Shown here: piece after piece, positions 45,256-54,365 of the stretch
Numbering within the stretch: position 1 is the first letter of the stretch
How the letters are laid out: each line of letters begins with the position of its first letter
Assembly (NCBI RefSeq): GCF_000282055.1
Contig: NZ_AKJZ01000041.1
Location: forward strand, 47,164-111,163
Direction: 5' to 3'
From: Flavobacterium sp. CF136
Lineage (GTDB): Bacteria > Bacteroidota > Bacteroidia > Flavobacteriales > Flavobacteriaceae
Length of the DNA: 64,000 nucleotides
The notes under the pieces: generated by a model
The model's database searches: none
Told to the model about the DNA's origin: nothing
What the model saw: the letters and a program-made list of their open reading frames with translations, nothing else
Position numbers and translations under genes: made by a program

Positions 45256-47547
45256 TTAAAAGCTTTCGTTCAAAATTGAATAAACCAGTTCCTTAGTAGG
45301 TTTTTGATTTTTTAGTTTAGCTCTCACTTCATCAAAAGTTACTTTAAAGTCACAGCCTAATTTATAATCACCACAGCCGTAAGCAGTTTTACCTTTCAGA
45401 ACCGTTCCCTTTTTACATTTGGGACATATTAATGTATCTGATATTGCTTTCGGAGCTGTTTTCTTCGTTTCTAATTTAAGTTTGAAGCCTTCCTCAAATC
45501 GTATTAATCCTTCGACTGTGCCGTCATTGGTTTTAAAGTCTTTCAAATTTACAGTTGATCCTTTTTGAAGCAATCTTAAATATTGGTTTTCTGAAATCTT
45601 TTTCTCAGCAAAAACATAAGGCAATACAAAATCACAACCCGACTTATATTCGCTGCATCCGTAAGCCGATTTACCTTTTATGAGATTCCCTTTTTTACAT
45701 TTTGGACAAGTTTCTGCCAAAATTCCTGCTGCTTTCTTTTTCTCAACTTTAGGCAGCTCTTTTTGGATATTTCCTGCATGCGAAATATTAGCGTGAGTAG
45801 TTTCACTCCGTACTTCATATACCAAAGCTTCAACCATGCGTTTCATGTTTTTAATAAATGCAGCTGCGGTAAAAGTCCCTTTTTCAATATCTTTCAGTTG
45901 CTTTTCCCAGGAACCTGTTAATTCAGCTGATTTTATTAATTCATTTTGAATGGTATCAATAAGCTGAATTCCGGTTGGTGTTGGCAACACCTGTTTTTTA
46001 TTTCGAACAATGTATTGACGTTTAAAAAGCGTTTCAATAATATTAGCTCGTGTTGACGGACGCCCAATACCATTTTCTTTCATCAATTCGCGTAAATCTT
46101 CATCATCTACTTGCTTTCCTGCAGTTTCCATGGCACGCAATAAAGTAGCTTCCGTAAACTGATTTGGTGGTTTGGTTTCTTTTTCTAAAAATGAAGGCTC
46201 GTGCGGACCTTTTTCTCCCACAACAAAACCTGGTAATAAATCCGCTTCTTTTTCTTTTGCGTTTGGGTCTTCGAAAACAACACGAAATCCTTTTTTCAGG
46301 ATTTCTTTTCCGGTGGTTTTGAACATTACATCGGCTGCTTTTCCAATTACTGTGGTATTGGCAACCAAACAATCGTCGTAAAAAACGGCAATAAAACGTT
46401 TTACAATAATGTCATACACTTGCTGCTGATTGTGTGGCAAATTGATTTCTATTCCGGTTGGAATAATTGCATGGTGATCCGTTACTTTTTTGTCATTAAA
46501 AACCTTAGGCGATTTTTTTATTTTTTTTTCTAAAAGCGGTTGTGTCAATGTACTGTAATTCGATAATTTTTGTAGAATTCCGGGCACTTTCGGATAAATA
46601 TCACTTGGTAAAAACGTAGTATCGACTCTTGGATACGTAACGACTTTTTGTTCGTATAAACTTTGTGCGATTTTAAGTGTTTCATCTGCCGAAAACCCAA
46701 ATTTTGTATTGCAATATACTTGTAAACCAGTTAAATCAAATAGTTTTGGTGCAAACTCATTTCCGTTCTTTTTTTCAACAGAAACAATTTCAAACTCACT
46801 TTCTTTAACTTTATTAGCTAAAATTTCACCGTCTTCTTTATTCAAAAAACGGCCTTCTTCATAACTAAAAAGTATTTCTCTGTATAAAGTCTGTAATTCC
46901 CAGTAGGGTTGCGGTTTAAAATTTTCAATTTCTTTAAATCGGTCCACAACCATCGCTAAGGTTGGTGTCTGTACACGGCCAATAGACAAAACTTGTTTGT
47001 AACCGCCATGTTTTACGGTATACAAGCGCGTAGCATTCATACCCAATAACCAGTCGCCAATTGCTCTTGAAAATCCGGCGTAGAATAAATTATCGTAGTT
47101 GGCAGATGGTTTCAGGTTTTCGAAACCTTCTTTTATGGCTTCGGTGGTTAGGGACGAAATCCATAAGCGCTGAACTTCTCCTTTATAATGCGCTTCGTTC
47201 ATTACCCAACGCTGAATCAATTCTCCTTCTTGCCCGGCATCCCCGCAGTTGATTACCAATTCGGCTTTGTCAAATAAGCTTTTTATAATTTTAAACTGCT
47301 TTTCAATGCCCGAATTCTGTACCACTTTGGTTTCAAATTTCTCCGGAAGCATAGGCAGGTTATTCAAATCCCAGCTTTTCCAATGCGGTTTATAATCGTT
47401 AGGTTCTTTTAAAGTACATAAATGCCCAAAAGTGTAAGTCACGGCATAACCGTTGCCTTCGTAATAGCCATCATGCTTGGTATTGGCTCCCAAAACGGAT
47501 GCGATTTCTCGTGCTACACTTGGTTTCTCGGCAATACAGACCTTCAT
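45256..47547 (-). CDS. topB: DNA topoisomerase III
   Basis: A 763-residue type IA topoisomerase. The TOPRIM domain starts MKVCIAEKPSVAREIASVLG with the acidic INCGDAGQEGELIQRWV motif. The catalytic Tyr lies in VVTYPRVDTTFLPSDIY. The C-terminus holds two zinc-ribbon-like repeats (CPKCKKGNLIKGKSAYGC, then CPKCKKGTVLKGKTAYGC). It relaxes negative supercoils and decatenates DNA through a 5'-phosphotyrosine. The length and order fit Bacteroidota TopB. It is chromosomal here rather than obviously tied to the element, although conjugative elements also carry such enzymes. Confidence 0.93.
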   Translation of the reverse strand: MKVCIAEKPSVAREIASVLGANTKHDGYYEGNGYAVTYTFGHLCTLKEPNDYKPHWKSWDLNNLPMLPEKFETKVVQNSGIEKQFKIIKSLFDKAELVINCGDAGQEGELIQRWVMNEAHYKGEVQRLWISSLTTEAIKEGFENLKPSANYDNLFYAGFSRAIGDWLLGMNATRLYTVKHGGYKQVLSIGRVQTPTLAMVVDRFKEIENFKPQPYWELQTLYREILFSYEEGRFLNKEDGEILANKVKESEFEIVSVEKKNGNEFAPKLFDLTGLQVYCNTKFGFSADETLKIAQSLYEQKVVTYPRVDTTFLPSDIYPKVPGILQKLSNYSTLTQPLLEKKIKKSPKVFNDKKVTDHHAIIPTGIEINLPHNQQQVYDIIVKRFIAVFYDDCLVANTTVIGKAADVMFKTTGKEILKKGFRVVFEDPNAKEKEADLLPGFVVGEKGPHEPSFLEKETKPPNQFTEATLLRAMETAGKQVDDEDLRELMKENGIGRPSTRANIIETLFKRQYIVRNKKQVLPTPTGIQLIDTIQNELIKSAELTGSWEKQLKDIEKGTFTAAAFIKNMKRMVEALVYEVRSETTHANISHAGNIQKELPKVEKKKAAGILAETCPKCKKGNLIKGKSAYGCSEYKSGCDFVLPYVFAEKKISENQYLRLLQKGSTVNLKDFKTNDGTVEGLIRFEEGFKLKLETKKTAPKAISDTLICPKCKKGTVLKGKTAYGCGDYKLGCDFKVTFDEVRAKLKNQKPTKELVYSILNESF

Positions 47548-47704
47548 TTTTTTCTTCTAATTTTGAAGGTGCAAATTAGGAATTTAGAATTTGGTATTGA
47601 AATGAAATTTTTATGGAGTTTTGCTAGCAGTATTTATTTACGTGAAGAAGGTATTTTAAATATAAATAAATTTCTCACAGCTATTATAATTGTGACACCT
47701 TTTG

Positions 47705-48301
47705 TCAGGTTCTGGCAAAATTAATTAATCGTTTAATATTTCCTTTGTCAGCTTCTCTGATTGATTTTATATATTCTGCTCGTGTTTCGTTGGCCTTTAC
47801 CATATTTGAATGATTCCAGGTGAAAATAGTTTCTCCAAAAACAGATTCAATTATTATGTCAGCCATTATTCTGGAATGTCTTCCATTTCCATTTGGGAAA
47901 CAGTGAATATTAACTAATCTATGCTTAAAACGTATGGCTATTTCATCTGGAGGAAATGTTTTATTTTCAATCCAAAATTTTGTATCATCAAGTAATGTTC
48001 TTAAATCGATTCCAATATTGATCCATTTTACACCAATGTTTTTTTCTGATCTTCTAAATTCTCCTGCCCATCGCCAAACTTTTCCTAACATTTTTTTATG
48101 TAAAGTTTTTATAAATTCTTCCGTTAATATTCTCTCTTTTTCCAGTTTCAAACCAATTACCCATTCAATGGCTTTTTCAATGTTTAATTGTTCATGTTCG
48201 TCCAATTCGCCATGGGTAGTTATTGATTTTATTAATATTCCTTCTTTTTCGTCATCATTTAGTGGTGTTTGACCATCCTCATAAACAAATTCTATTCCCA
48301 T
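47705..48301 (-). CDS. Fic/DOC-type protein (mobile mystery protein B)
   Basis: A 198-residue protein with the Fic core HCFPNGNGRHSRIMADII (H-x-F-x-x-G-N-G-R-x-x-R), which transfers AMP or another phosphate-containing group to proteins. An upstream helix (WRWAGEFRRSEKNIGVKWIN) fits Fic family structure, and no clear inhibitory (S/T)xxxE(G/N) helix was recognised within it. The gene overlaps the upstream HTH gene by 10 bp. The pair matches mobile mystery proteins B and A, so it probably behaves as a toxin-antitoxin-like module. Confidence 0.85.
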   Translation of the reverse strand: MGIEFVYEDGQTPLNDDEKEGILIKSITTHGELDEHEQLNIEKAIEWVIGLKLEKERILTEEFIKTLHKKMLGKVWRWAGEFRRSEKNIGVKWINIGIDLRTLLDDTKFWIENKTFPPDEIAIRFKHRLVNIHCFPNGNGRHSRIMADIIIESVFGETIFTWNHSNMVKANETRAEYIKSIREADKGNIKRLINFART

Positions 48302-48753
48302 AATGATTTACGCATTTCTCTTTTTATTTCACTTGCTAATTCTTTTATGGCTCTATCTATCTGTTCATCACTATTTTCCTGGTTTTCTAATTTCATATTG
48401 TTGCTGGTTCTTAGAACAATTTTTTTTGCCAGTTCTGATGCTTTATAATTGATGAGATTTTCAATTGTCCCATGGTTAGGAACAAATCCATATACAAATT
48501 TCATGTCTAATGCATTACCAATCTCTTTAAGGGATTTAATTGATATCGCTTCAGAAGATTCTCTTTTTTCAATGTTTTTGGCACCTTGCTTAGTCATGTT
48601 TAATTTATTGCCTAATTGTTCAAGTGTCATATTTAACGTAGTTCTGATAGTATAAACCCAGCCTTGTGATGGAATAATTACTTTTTCAGTTCCTTGATAA
48701 GGTTTTAGTTTTCTATCCAGTTGCTCAATTAGCAATTTTTTTTGATTACGCAT
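48292..48753 (-). CDS. HTH-type regulator (mobile mystery protein A)
   Basis: A 153-residue protein. Residues 28-80 form an XRE-type helix-turn-helix (TTLNMTLEQLGNKLNMTKQG, then AKNIEKRESSEAISIKSLKE). A C-terminal helical part follows (NLINYKASELAKKIVLRTSN) that could interact with the Fic partner. It is the upstream gene of the pair, consistent with an antitoxin and autorepressor. Several GTTTAC/GTAAAC sites lie just upstream and may be its operators. Confidence 0.82.
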   Translation of the reverse strand: MRNQKKLLIEQLDRKLKPYQGTEKVIIPSQGWVYTIRTTLNMTLEQLGNKLNMTKQGAKNIEKRESSEAISIKSLKEIGNALDMKFVYGFVPNHGTIENLINYKASELAKKIVLRTSNNMKLENQENSDEQIDRAIKELASEIKREMRKSLWE

Positions 48754-48762
48754 AGTAATTGT

Positions 48763-48852
48763 GTTTACAATTCAATACAAAAGTAAACATATTTATTTAC
48801 AAATAAAAAATAAAGTCAATTTATAAGTTTATATTTTTATAAAAAAGTAAAC
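48763..48852. promoter_or_regulatory. Repeated GTTTAC/GTAAAC sites upstream of the HTH-Fic pair
   Basis: GTTTAC (48763-48768) and GTAAAC (48783-48788) form an inverted pair; ATTTAC (48795-48800) and a further GTAAAC (48847-48852) follow. They lie within the 100 bp upstream of the regulator's start at 48753 in extremely AT-rich DNA. Confidence 0.4.
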
Positions 48853-48990
48853 AAATAAGTATACATTTTTAATTTAAAGTAAATCTATACGTTGACTAAT
48901 AAGGCTTAAAACTTAGAGGAAATAGGAGTGTGTCTCTAGCTGAATCTAACCTTTTCATAAAATAATGAGAAAGGCAATGGCTAAATTTAT

Positions 48991-50151
48991 TTAATGTTCG
49001 TTAAAAAATTCCAGCATTGTTTTCAACGCCTCTTTCGAGTGCATTTTCTCACCATTTTCAAGGGATTCCTGTGCTGCTTTTGATGCTCTTTCACGCATAT
49101 TTGATTCATAAAAAGAAATAGCCTCCTGTACTGTATTATATTGATCAGAGGTCAGGCATTCGCTTAATTCCAATGCATCAAGCATGGCCATATTAGCGCC
49201 TTCGCCTGCAAAAGGAGGCATTACGTGTGCGGCATCACCAATTATTGTTACATTAGGCAAAGTTTCCCAGGTTTGATCTAAAGGCATGCAATAAATCGGA
49301 CGTGGAATAAAAGGTGCTGAAACATTTTCGAATAGTTCATACCAAATACTGCCCCATTCAGGATAGTCTTTTTTAAACCATTCTAACATTTGTGTTTTAT
49401 CAGCATAATTCAATTCGTTGGTTACAGCCCAATTTTCATTTGCTTTAAAGCTCGCGTAAAAACCAAGGTCACCACCGCCTTTTTGTCCCATTAATATGTT
49501 TTTTGTATTTCCGAATGCCATTATTTTACCGTCATTTAGTAAGGAATCGATATAAGGTGCTGCTTTTTTGGATTCGTAAATACTGCCTTCAAGCATCGTT
49601 ATGCCAGAATAGTATGGTTTGATGTCTGTGATGTAAGGTCGGATTTTAGAGTTGGCACCATCAGAACCAATTACAATGTCAGCGTAAGCATATGAGCCAT
49701 TTTTGAAATGCAATAACCAGCCTTCATTTTGTTTTTCCATCGAAATAAAATGACTGTTCCATACTACCGTTTCCGGCGATAAGGATTCCAGCAATATTTT
49801 TCGTAATACACCACGATCGATTTCAGGACGAAAATGTTCATTGCCAAAATCTTGCTCAGGATTCGTTTCATGGTCACTGAAAAATATAGTGCCATTTTCG
49901 TCCAGGATGATCGTTTTGTCTGCACCAGGCATAAAATTATTTTTAAATTCTTCAAATAAATTAGCTTTGTGAATAGCAGCCAAACCTGATTCATCGTGCA
50001 AATCTAAAGGTGAGCCTTGTACTCGTGCATTTTTATTCAAATCTCTTTCGTACACTTTTACATTTACGTTTTGCAATTGTAAAAGTCTGGCTAAGGTAAG
50101 TCCGCCTGGACCGCCGCCGATGATGGCGACTTGTTTGTTTTCTGGTAACAT
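48991..50151 (-). CDS. FAD-dependent monooxygenase, TetX-like
   Basis: A 386-residue group A flavin monooxygenase. The FAD-binding GxGxxG is VAIIGGGPGGLTLARLLQ at residues 8-25, followed by KVYERD and the conserved PLDLHDESGLAAIHKANLF. The second FAD motif is TIIGDAAHVMPPFAGEGANM, then DALELSECL. Length, the PLDLH segment and GDAAH-x-MPPFAG-x-G-x-N match the TetX branch that hydroxylates tetracyclines, but the substrate-contact residues cannot be checked by eye, so tetracycline inactivation is not claimed. An AraC regulator gene lies 29 bp upstream on the same strand. Confidence 0.88.
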   Translation of the reverse strand: MLPENKQVAIIGGGPGGLTLARLLQLQNVNVKVYERDLNKNARVQGSPLDLHDESGLAAIHKANLFEEFKNNFMPGADKTIILDENGTIFFSDHETNPEQDFGNEHFRPEIDRGVLRKILLESLSPETVVWNSHFISMEKQNEGWLLHFKNGSYAYADIVIGSDGANSKIRPYITDIKPYYSGITMLEGSIYESKKAAPYIDSLLNDGKIMAFGNTKNILMGQKGGGDLGFYASFKANENWAVTNELNYADKTQMLEWFKKDYPEWGSIWYELFENVSAPFIPRPIYCMPLDQTWETLPNVTIIGDAAHVMPPFAGEGANMAMLDALELSECLTSDQYNTVQEAISFYESNMRERASKAAQESLENGEKMHSKEALKTMLEFFNEH

Positions 50152-50180
50152 TCCGTATAGTTTTTAAATACGGTTCAAAA

Positions 50181-50936
50181 TTATTGCTGTTTCAGGACGG
50201 ATAATAGTATAAATCGGTCATCTTTATTTTTTAGCAATTCGCTGGGTACTACACCTGAAAATTTCCTGATCTCTTTTATGAAATGGGTTTGATCAGTGAA
50301 GTTTAACTCCGGGAAAAGTTTTCCTTTTGCAATATGCTGCAATGATGCCTTAAAGCGTAAAATTTTGCAGAATGCGTTTAATGAAAGTCCAAATTGCTTG
50401 TTGAAATAACGGTTGATCTGCCTGCTGCTCCAGATTATTTTTTCTGAAAGTGCTTCTACTTTTATTTCGCCGTTTGAAGCATAAATCAATTCAAATAGTT
50501 TGCGTTTTCTTTCGTCAATTTCGCTGGGCAAAAGTTCGTTTAGTTTTAGTACTGTTTTTTGATGAAACGCCTCAAAATCTTTCAAATCATCGGTATTGAT
50601 ATTCCAAAAGTTTTTTGGTAGATTTTTTGCACTGTTTAAAATATCAGCAATAGAAGTTTGTAAAATATATTCAACTCCCAGTGGTTTAAAACTGACTTTA
50701 TAGGCAAGTGTGTGTGGTGGAATAATTCTTTCTTCCGGTACCGTTTCCAAGCCAATAAGCGTAACCTGAAAAGGGGCTGATTCAGATTGCATAAAAAACA
50801 AATCAACTCTTCCGTCAGGCATCAGAACCACTTCTTTTGCTCTGTCTGATTGATTATGAAACATCCCGATATTTTCTACAAAGTCAGCTAGTGGCTTGTC
50901 CGGGAGGATGAATTTGTAATAGAAGTCATTGTTCAT
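50181..50936 (-). CDS. AraC-family transcriptional regulator
   Basis: A 251-residue regulator. The N-terminal 140 residues are a beta-rich effector domain (DFYYKFILPDKPLADFVENI, then VVLMPDGRVDLFFM), resembling the DUF6597 type. The C-terminal 100 residues are an AraC double HTH with VEALSEKIIWSSRQINRYFN, then KQFGLSLNAFCKILRFKASL and FTDQTHFIKEIRKFSGVVPS. It is very likely co-transcribed with the TetX-like monooxygenase 29 bp downstream and may control it. The inducer is unknown. Confidence 0.92.
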   Translation of the reverse strand: MNNDFYYKFILPDKPLADFVENIGMFHNQSDRAKEVVLMPDGRVDLFFMQSESAPFQVTLIGLETVPEERIIPPHTLAYKVSFKPLGVEYILQTSIADILNSAKNLPKNFWNINTDDLKDFEAFHQKTVLKLNELLPSEIDERKRKLFELIYASNGEIKVEALSEKIIWSSRQINRYFNKQFGLSLNAFCKILRFKASLQHIAKGKLFPELNFTDQTHFIKEIRKFSGVVPSELLKNKDDRFILLSVLKQQ

Positions 50937-51124
50937 GTTTTTGATTAATTTTTTGCCGTTTGTTGTACAAAGTCAAACCTTGCAATAACAATGTCAAATT
51001 TATATCAAAAAAATGAAGTTGATACTTCTATATTTCAATCAAAAACGTAATTAGAAGTTAATATTTTAAAATCCATTAAGATATGTTAGTAATCACGTAA
51101 CAAAAGCTGCGATTGCATTATAAA

Positions 51125-51157
51125 TAAAAATTGGCACTCGTTATAAGCGAGCGCCAA
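51125..51157 (-). terminator. Terminator of the pectinesterase gene
   Basis: On the minus strand TTGGCGCTCG pairs with CGAGTGCCAA (plus positions 51148-51157 and 51131-51140) with one G-T mismatch, followed by TTTTT. It lies 11 bp after the pectinesterase stop codon. Confidence 0.82.
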
Positions 51158-51168
51158 TAATAATAGGT

Positions 51169-52200
51169 TTACAGTACAGGAACCCAACCGTTGAATATTT
51201 TGGAAACAGTATATTCTTTTGCTTGTGCGTCTGAGAGCGGGTGTGACCATTTTACCCTTGAACTCATATTGCCGCCCAATCCGGTAGATTTGTACTCGCC
51301 ATAAAAAGTTGTTGATTCGGCTTCCGGTTTACTCCAGTTGTGCCATCCCTCCGGTTTAATATGGTTGGCCATGTCGCAATTTATAAAAACTGTTTTGGCA
51401 TAATTACCCCATGGACGGCCCAAATAATAAGTTGCCTTGCCCGAATCGGTCCTTAAATTACAATTTAGGAAAACGTACCCAAATTTACTGGTTTGACTGG
51501 TACTTGCAGCTGTAATATAGGTGCCGCCTTTTTTAGCGAAAATTTGACATTGGTCAAAAACCGCTGTCGATGCGCCAAAAATAAAGTCGGTAGCACCGGC
51601 AATGTAGCATTTGTAGTAATATTGTCTGCTCGTGTCTGTTCGTGTGTATAATGTGTCCTGAAATCCTAAAAAATTGCAATTATTAAAAATAGCTTTGTCA
51701 CCATCTACACGAACAGCTACAGCCTGTCCAACATTGCCCGAACTGTTCTCAAAAGTAACCGAACTGGCTTTGAAATTACTCCCCGTAATAACAAAACTTG
51801 CCGATCCGCTTGTGCCTATTGCTGTTCCAGCACTATTGAGTTTAGATGCATAATCGTTATAGGTAATAATCACGCCGTCTTTGCTTTCGCCCACAATGGT
51901 GACATTGATTTTGTCTTTTGGCAGTACCAATTTCTCTTTATATCTTCCGTTTTTTATAAAAATTTTTGTTTCGGCAGTATTGTTTGCGGTTACGGCAGTA
52001 AACGCTTGCTGAATTGTTTTATAATCTCCTGTACCATTGATATCTACAACCAGGTTATATCCGGCCATTTTTTGTGTCGATACGCTGGTTTTGGTATTTG
52101 ATTCCGGCATTGCTGCATCTGATTCCAACGTTGGACTTGTGCACGCAACAACGATGGTTGCCAGAATACACTGGGTTGTTTTAATAAATTTTGATTTCAT
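51169..52200 (-). CDS. Pectinesterase-family lipoprotein
   Basis: A 343-residue carbohydrate esterase family 8 protein. A lipoprotein signal (MKSKFIKTTQCILATIVVAC) precedes a low-complexity linker and a right-handed beta-helix. Catalytic motifs are GQAVAVRVDGDKAIFNNCNF (Gln), LGFQDTLYTRTDTSRQYYYK (Asp), ATDFIFGASTAVF (Asp) and YLGRPWGNYAKTVF (Arg). It removes methyl esters from pectin outside the cell, freeing polygalacturonate. It stands alone, with no SusCD or lyase genes nearby, so it is not part of a recognisable pectin locus in this window. Confidence 0.93.
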   Translation of the reverse strand: MKSKFIKTTQCILATIVVACTSPTLESDAAMPESNTKTSVSTQKMAGYNLVVDINGTGDYKTIQQAFTAVTANNTAETKIFIKNGRYKEKLVLPKDKINVTIVGESKDGVIITYNDYASKLNSAGTAIGTSGSASFVITGSNFKASSVTFENSSGNVGQAVAVRVDGDKAIFNNCNFLGFQDTLYTRTDTSRQYYYKCYIAGATDFIFGASTAVFDQCQIFAKKGGTYITAASTSQTSKFGYVFLNCNLRTDSGKATYYLGRPWGNYAKTVFINCDMANHIKPEGWHNWSKPEAESTTFYGEYKSTGLGGNMSSRVKWSHPLSDAQAKEYTVSKIFNGWVPVL

Positions 52201-52347
52201 AATCAGTTTAAGTTTGGTTAATTGGTTAGTAATGATTGCTTTAAAAAAAATAAATTTAACATTTTTTTTGTAATTGTAATATTTTTCTCCTTCTTATTTT
52301 GTATTATTCGTATATTCGCTCTTCCTAATTAACCATAACCAACTATA

Positions 52348-53139
52348 ATGAATATAAAACAAGCTACTACTATAGACGAAGTTATCCAGCTATTGGATGA
52401 AATAATTGAAATATCAAAAAAAGAACAAAACGCTATAGGTTTGTTTACTATGCTATATCGTGAAGTTACTGTAAGAATCAAAGAAGGGATTGGCAATGGT
52501 TCTTTTCAAAATGGGGAGCGAATGGAAAAACTGGATGTCATTTTTGCCAATCGGTATTTAAAAGCCTATTACCAATATAAAGCCAAAGAAAAACCATCCG
52601 AATGTTGGGAATTCTCCTTTCAGCAAGCAGAAACTTTTTGGCCAATAGTTGTTCAGCACTTACTGCTCGGAATTAATGCACATGTGAATCTGGATTTAGG
52701 AATAGCTTCAGCCCAGGTCAGTACGATAGAAGACATTGAAGACTTAAAATCTGATTTCGATCAAATAAACACCATTCTTAGCAATCTGGTTGGAAGTGTC
52801 GAAAAATGCTTAATCAAAATTTGGCCAACGCTCACGATTATACTAAAATTAACGGGTAAAATAGACAACTTCTTTATTGATTTTAGTATGGAAACCGCCA
52901 GAGATGGTGCCTGGAAATTTGCCAATGAATTTGTGGCACTTCCGGAAAACCAAAGAGAAGCCTGCATAAAGCTAAGAGATGAAAGAATTACAGAAATCGC
53001 CCGATTAGTTTCAAACCCGGGGTATTTTGTTAGTGCCGTTTTCAAATTCATTCGCTTATTTGAAAAAGGAACTGTTGCTCAAAAAATAATTGATTTGAAG
53101 ATAATTCAGGAAAAAAAGATTGAATGTGCTGTTGTATAA
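52348..53139 (+). CDS. DUF5995-family hypothetical protein
   Basis: A 263-residue all-helical protein. It has the motif GLFTMLYREVTVRIKEGIGN (about 31-50) and later FWPIVVQHLLLGINAHVNLD followed by LGIA, with conserved His and Asn typical of DUF5995. Those residues resemble a metal site, and a hydrolase-like role has been suspected for the family, but none is established. It begins 147 bp after the pectinesterase start on the opposite strand, so the intervening region must hold both promoters. Confidence 0.8.
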   Translation: MNIKQATTIDEVIQLLDEIIEISKKEQNAIGLFTMLYREVTVRIKEGIGNGSFQNGERMEKLDVIFANRYLKAYYQYKAKEKPSECWEFSFQQAETFWPIVVQHLLLGINAHVNLDLGIASAQVSTIEDIEDLKSDFDQINTILSNLVGSVEKCLIKIWPTLTIILKLTGKIDNFFIDFSMETARDGAWKFANEFVALPENQREACIKLRDERITEIARLVSNPGYFVSAVFKFIRLFEKGTVAQKIIDLKIIQEKKIECAVV

Positions 53140-53368
53140 TTTCAAAAATTACACAAAGAAAAACTGCAAAGTTCGTTGCAATCACATTTAGTGGTGTTTA
53201 TAGGATAGCTGTCATGGAAAGGAATTCTTAAAGTAAAGTAATCGCGTTGCAAACGCTACGATTACGCTATAAATAAACACTCGATACAAACGTAGTAGAA
53301 ACTTTGCAGAGCAATCGCGATTTTCACCAATGAACACTCGCAGGGAATTAAAATTTATGTCTATTATT

Positions 53369-53896
53369 TCAATAAAGATTGTTTTTAATAGCATAGTCCC
53401 TTAATTCATTTTTATAAATTACTTTTGCCGTTTCATAATTTTTTAAAGCAATATTTACTTTTTCTATGTTTTCATCGCTAAAGTCCTCGCCAATTATGAG
53501 TTTATGTATTTTATCAAATAAAATTGGCAAGACAACTTCTATTTTTTTTATAGATTCTAAATATTTTATGCCGATATTGAAAATTTCTTCATTATTATCA
53601 TTTTTAAATTCATTTTTCAAAATTAACAATTCTTCATTATTATTTTTTTGTATTTTAATTGTAAGCCCTTTGATACTGTCAAATTTTACTAGATTTGATC
53701 CTCTCAGGGATGAATCAAAATTGAATTTTTTAATAAGGTCATTCCTCATATTATAATCTTTAACTACATTTTCAACAGCATCAAGAACAATAGCTATTTT
53801 TTCTCCTTTTTGCTCTTTTTTGTTATTCTGTGCGTTGCAAATAGAAACAATCAACAATAAGATTATAAGACTGGATACTTTTAAAAATTTCTTCAT
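53369..53896 (-). CDS. Secreted hypothetical protein
   Basis: A 175-residue protein with a clear signal peptide (MKKFLKVSSLIILLLIVSIC, cleaved after NAQ) followed by a short lysine-rich linker and a helical and coiled region (LIKKFNFDSSLRGSNLVKFD). No motif or family was recognised. It is probably periplasmic. The gene stands alone, with repeats and non-coding sequence on both sides. Confidence 0.65.
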   Translation of the reverse strand: MKKFLKVSSLIILLLIVSICNAQNNKKEQKGEKIAIVLDAVENVVKDYNMRNDLIKKFNFDSSLRGSNLVKFDSIKGLTIKIQKNNNEELLILKNEFKNDNNEEIFNIGIKYLESIKKIEVVLPILFDKIHKLIIGEDFSDENIEKVNIALKNYETAKVIYKNELRDYAIKNNLY

Positions 53897-54365
53897 ATTT
53901 TTTTGGGGTTTAAATTACGTGGATTATTCAATCTTGTTTATAACGTTCCGCGACTTGGCGAAGTCGGCTATAAAATTATCACTAATTATTCCAAGCACAA
54001 AGTTTTTTTTTCTCAAATTCTAAAGAATTCGTGATGTGGATCTACTATGTGCGCCAAACGACTGCTAGCGGTAGTTTTACTTAATTAGATTATGTAAAGT
54101 ACTACTTATATCTTCAAAAAAACTTTTTAAATCCTGCTCAGAGTTTTTAAATAGGTTCATATATTTAAGGTGAATAGTTTCGATTTGAATTTCTAATTCT
54201 TTTAATTAGTTTAATACTTTAAAATAAAATCTACTGAATTATTTTCTAAACCGGTATAATATCCCATGAATAAAACATAAAAAAAACCACAAACAGAAGC
54301 TTGTGGTTTTTTGTACTTATAATTTTTTTGCCGTACATTAAAAGATAAAGTGGCTTGCTATTTAA
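53897..54365. other. Non-coding region with repeat-like hairpins and terminator
   Basis: The segment has an imperfect repeat-like stretch including CGACTTGGCGAAGTCG (a hairpin near 53950) and ends with the terminator AAAAAACCACAA (54281-54292) pairing with TTGTGGTTTTTT (54301-54312), which serves the downstream-facing minus-strand gene at 54366. No convincing gene lies inside. Confidence 0.6.
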
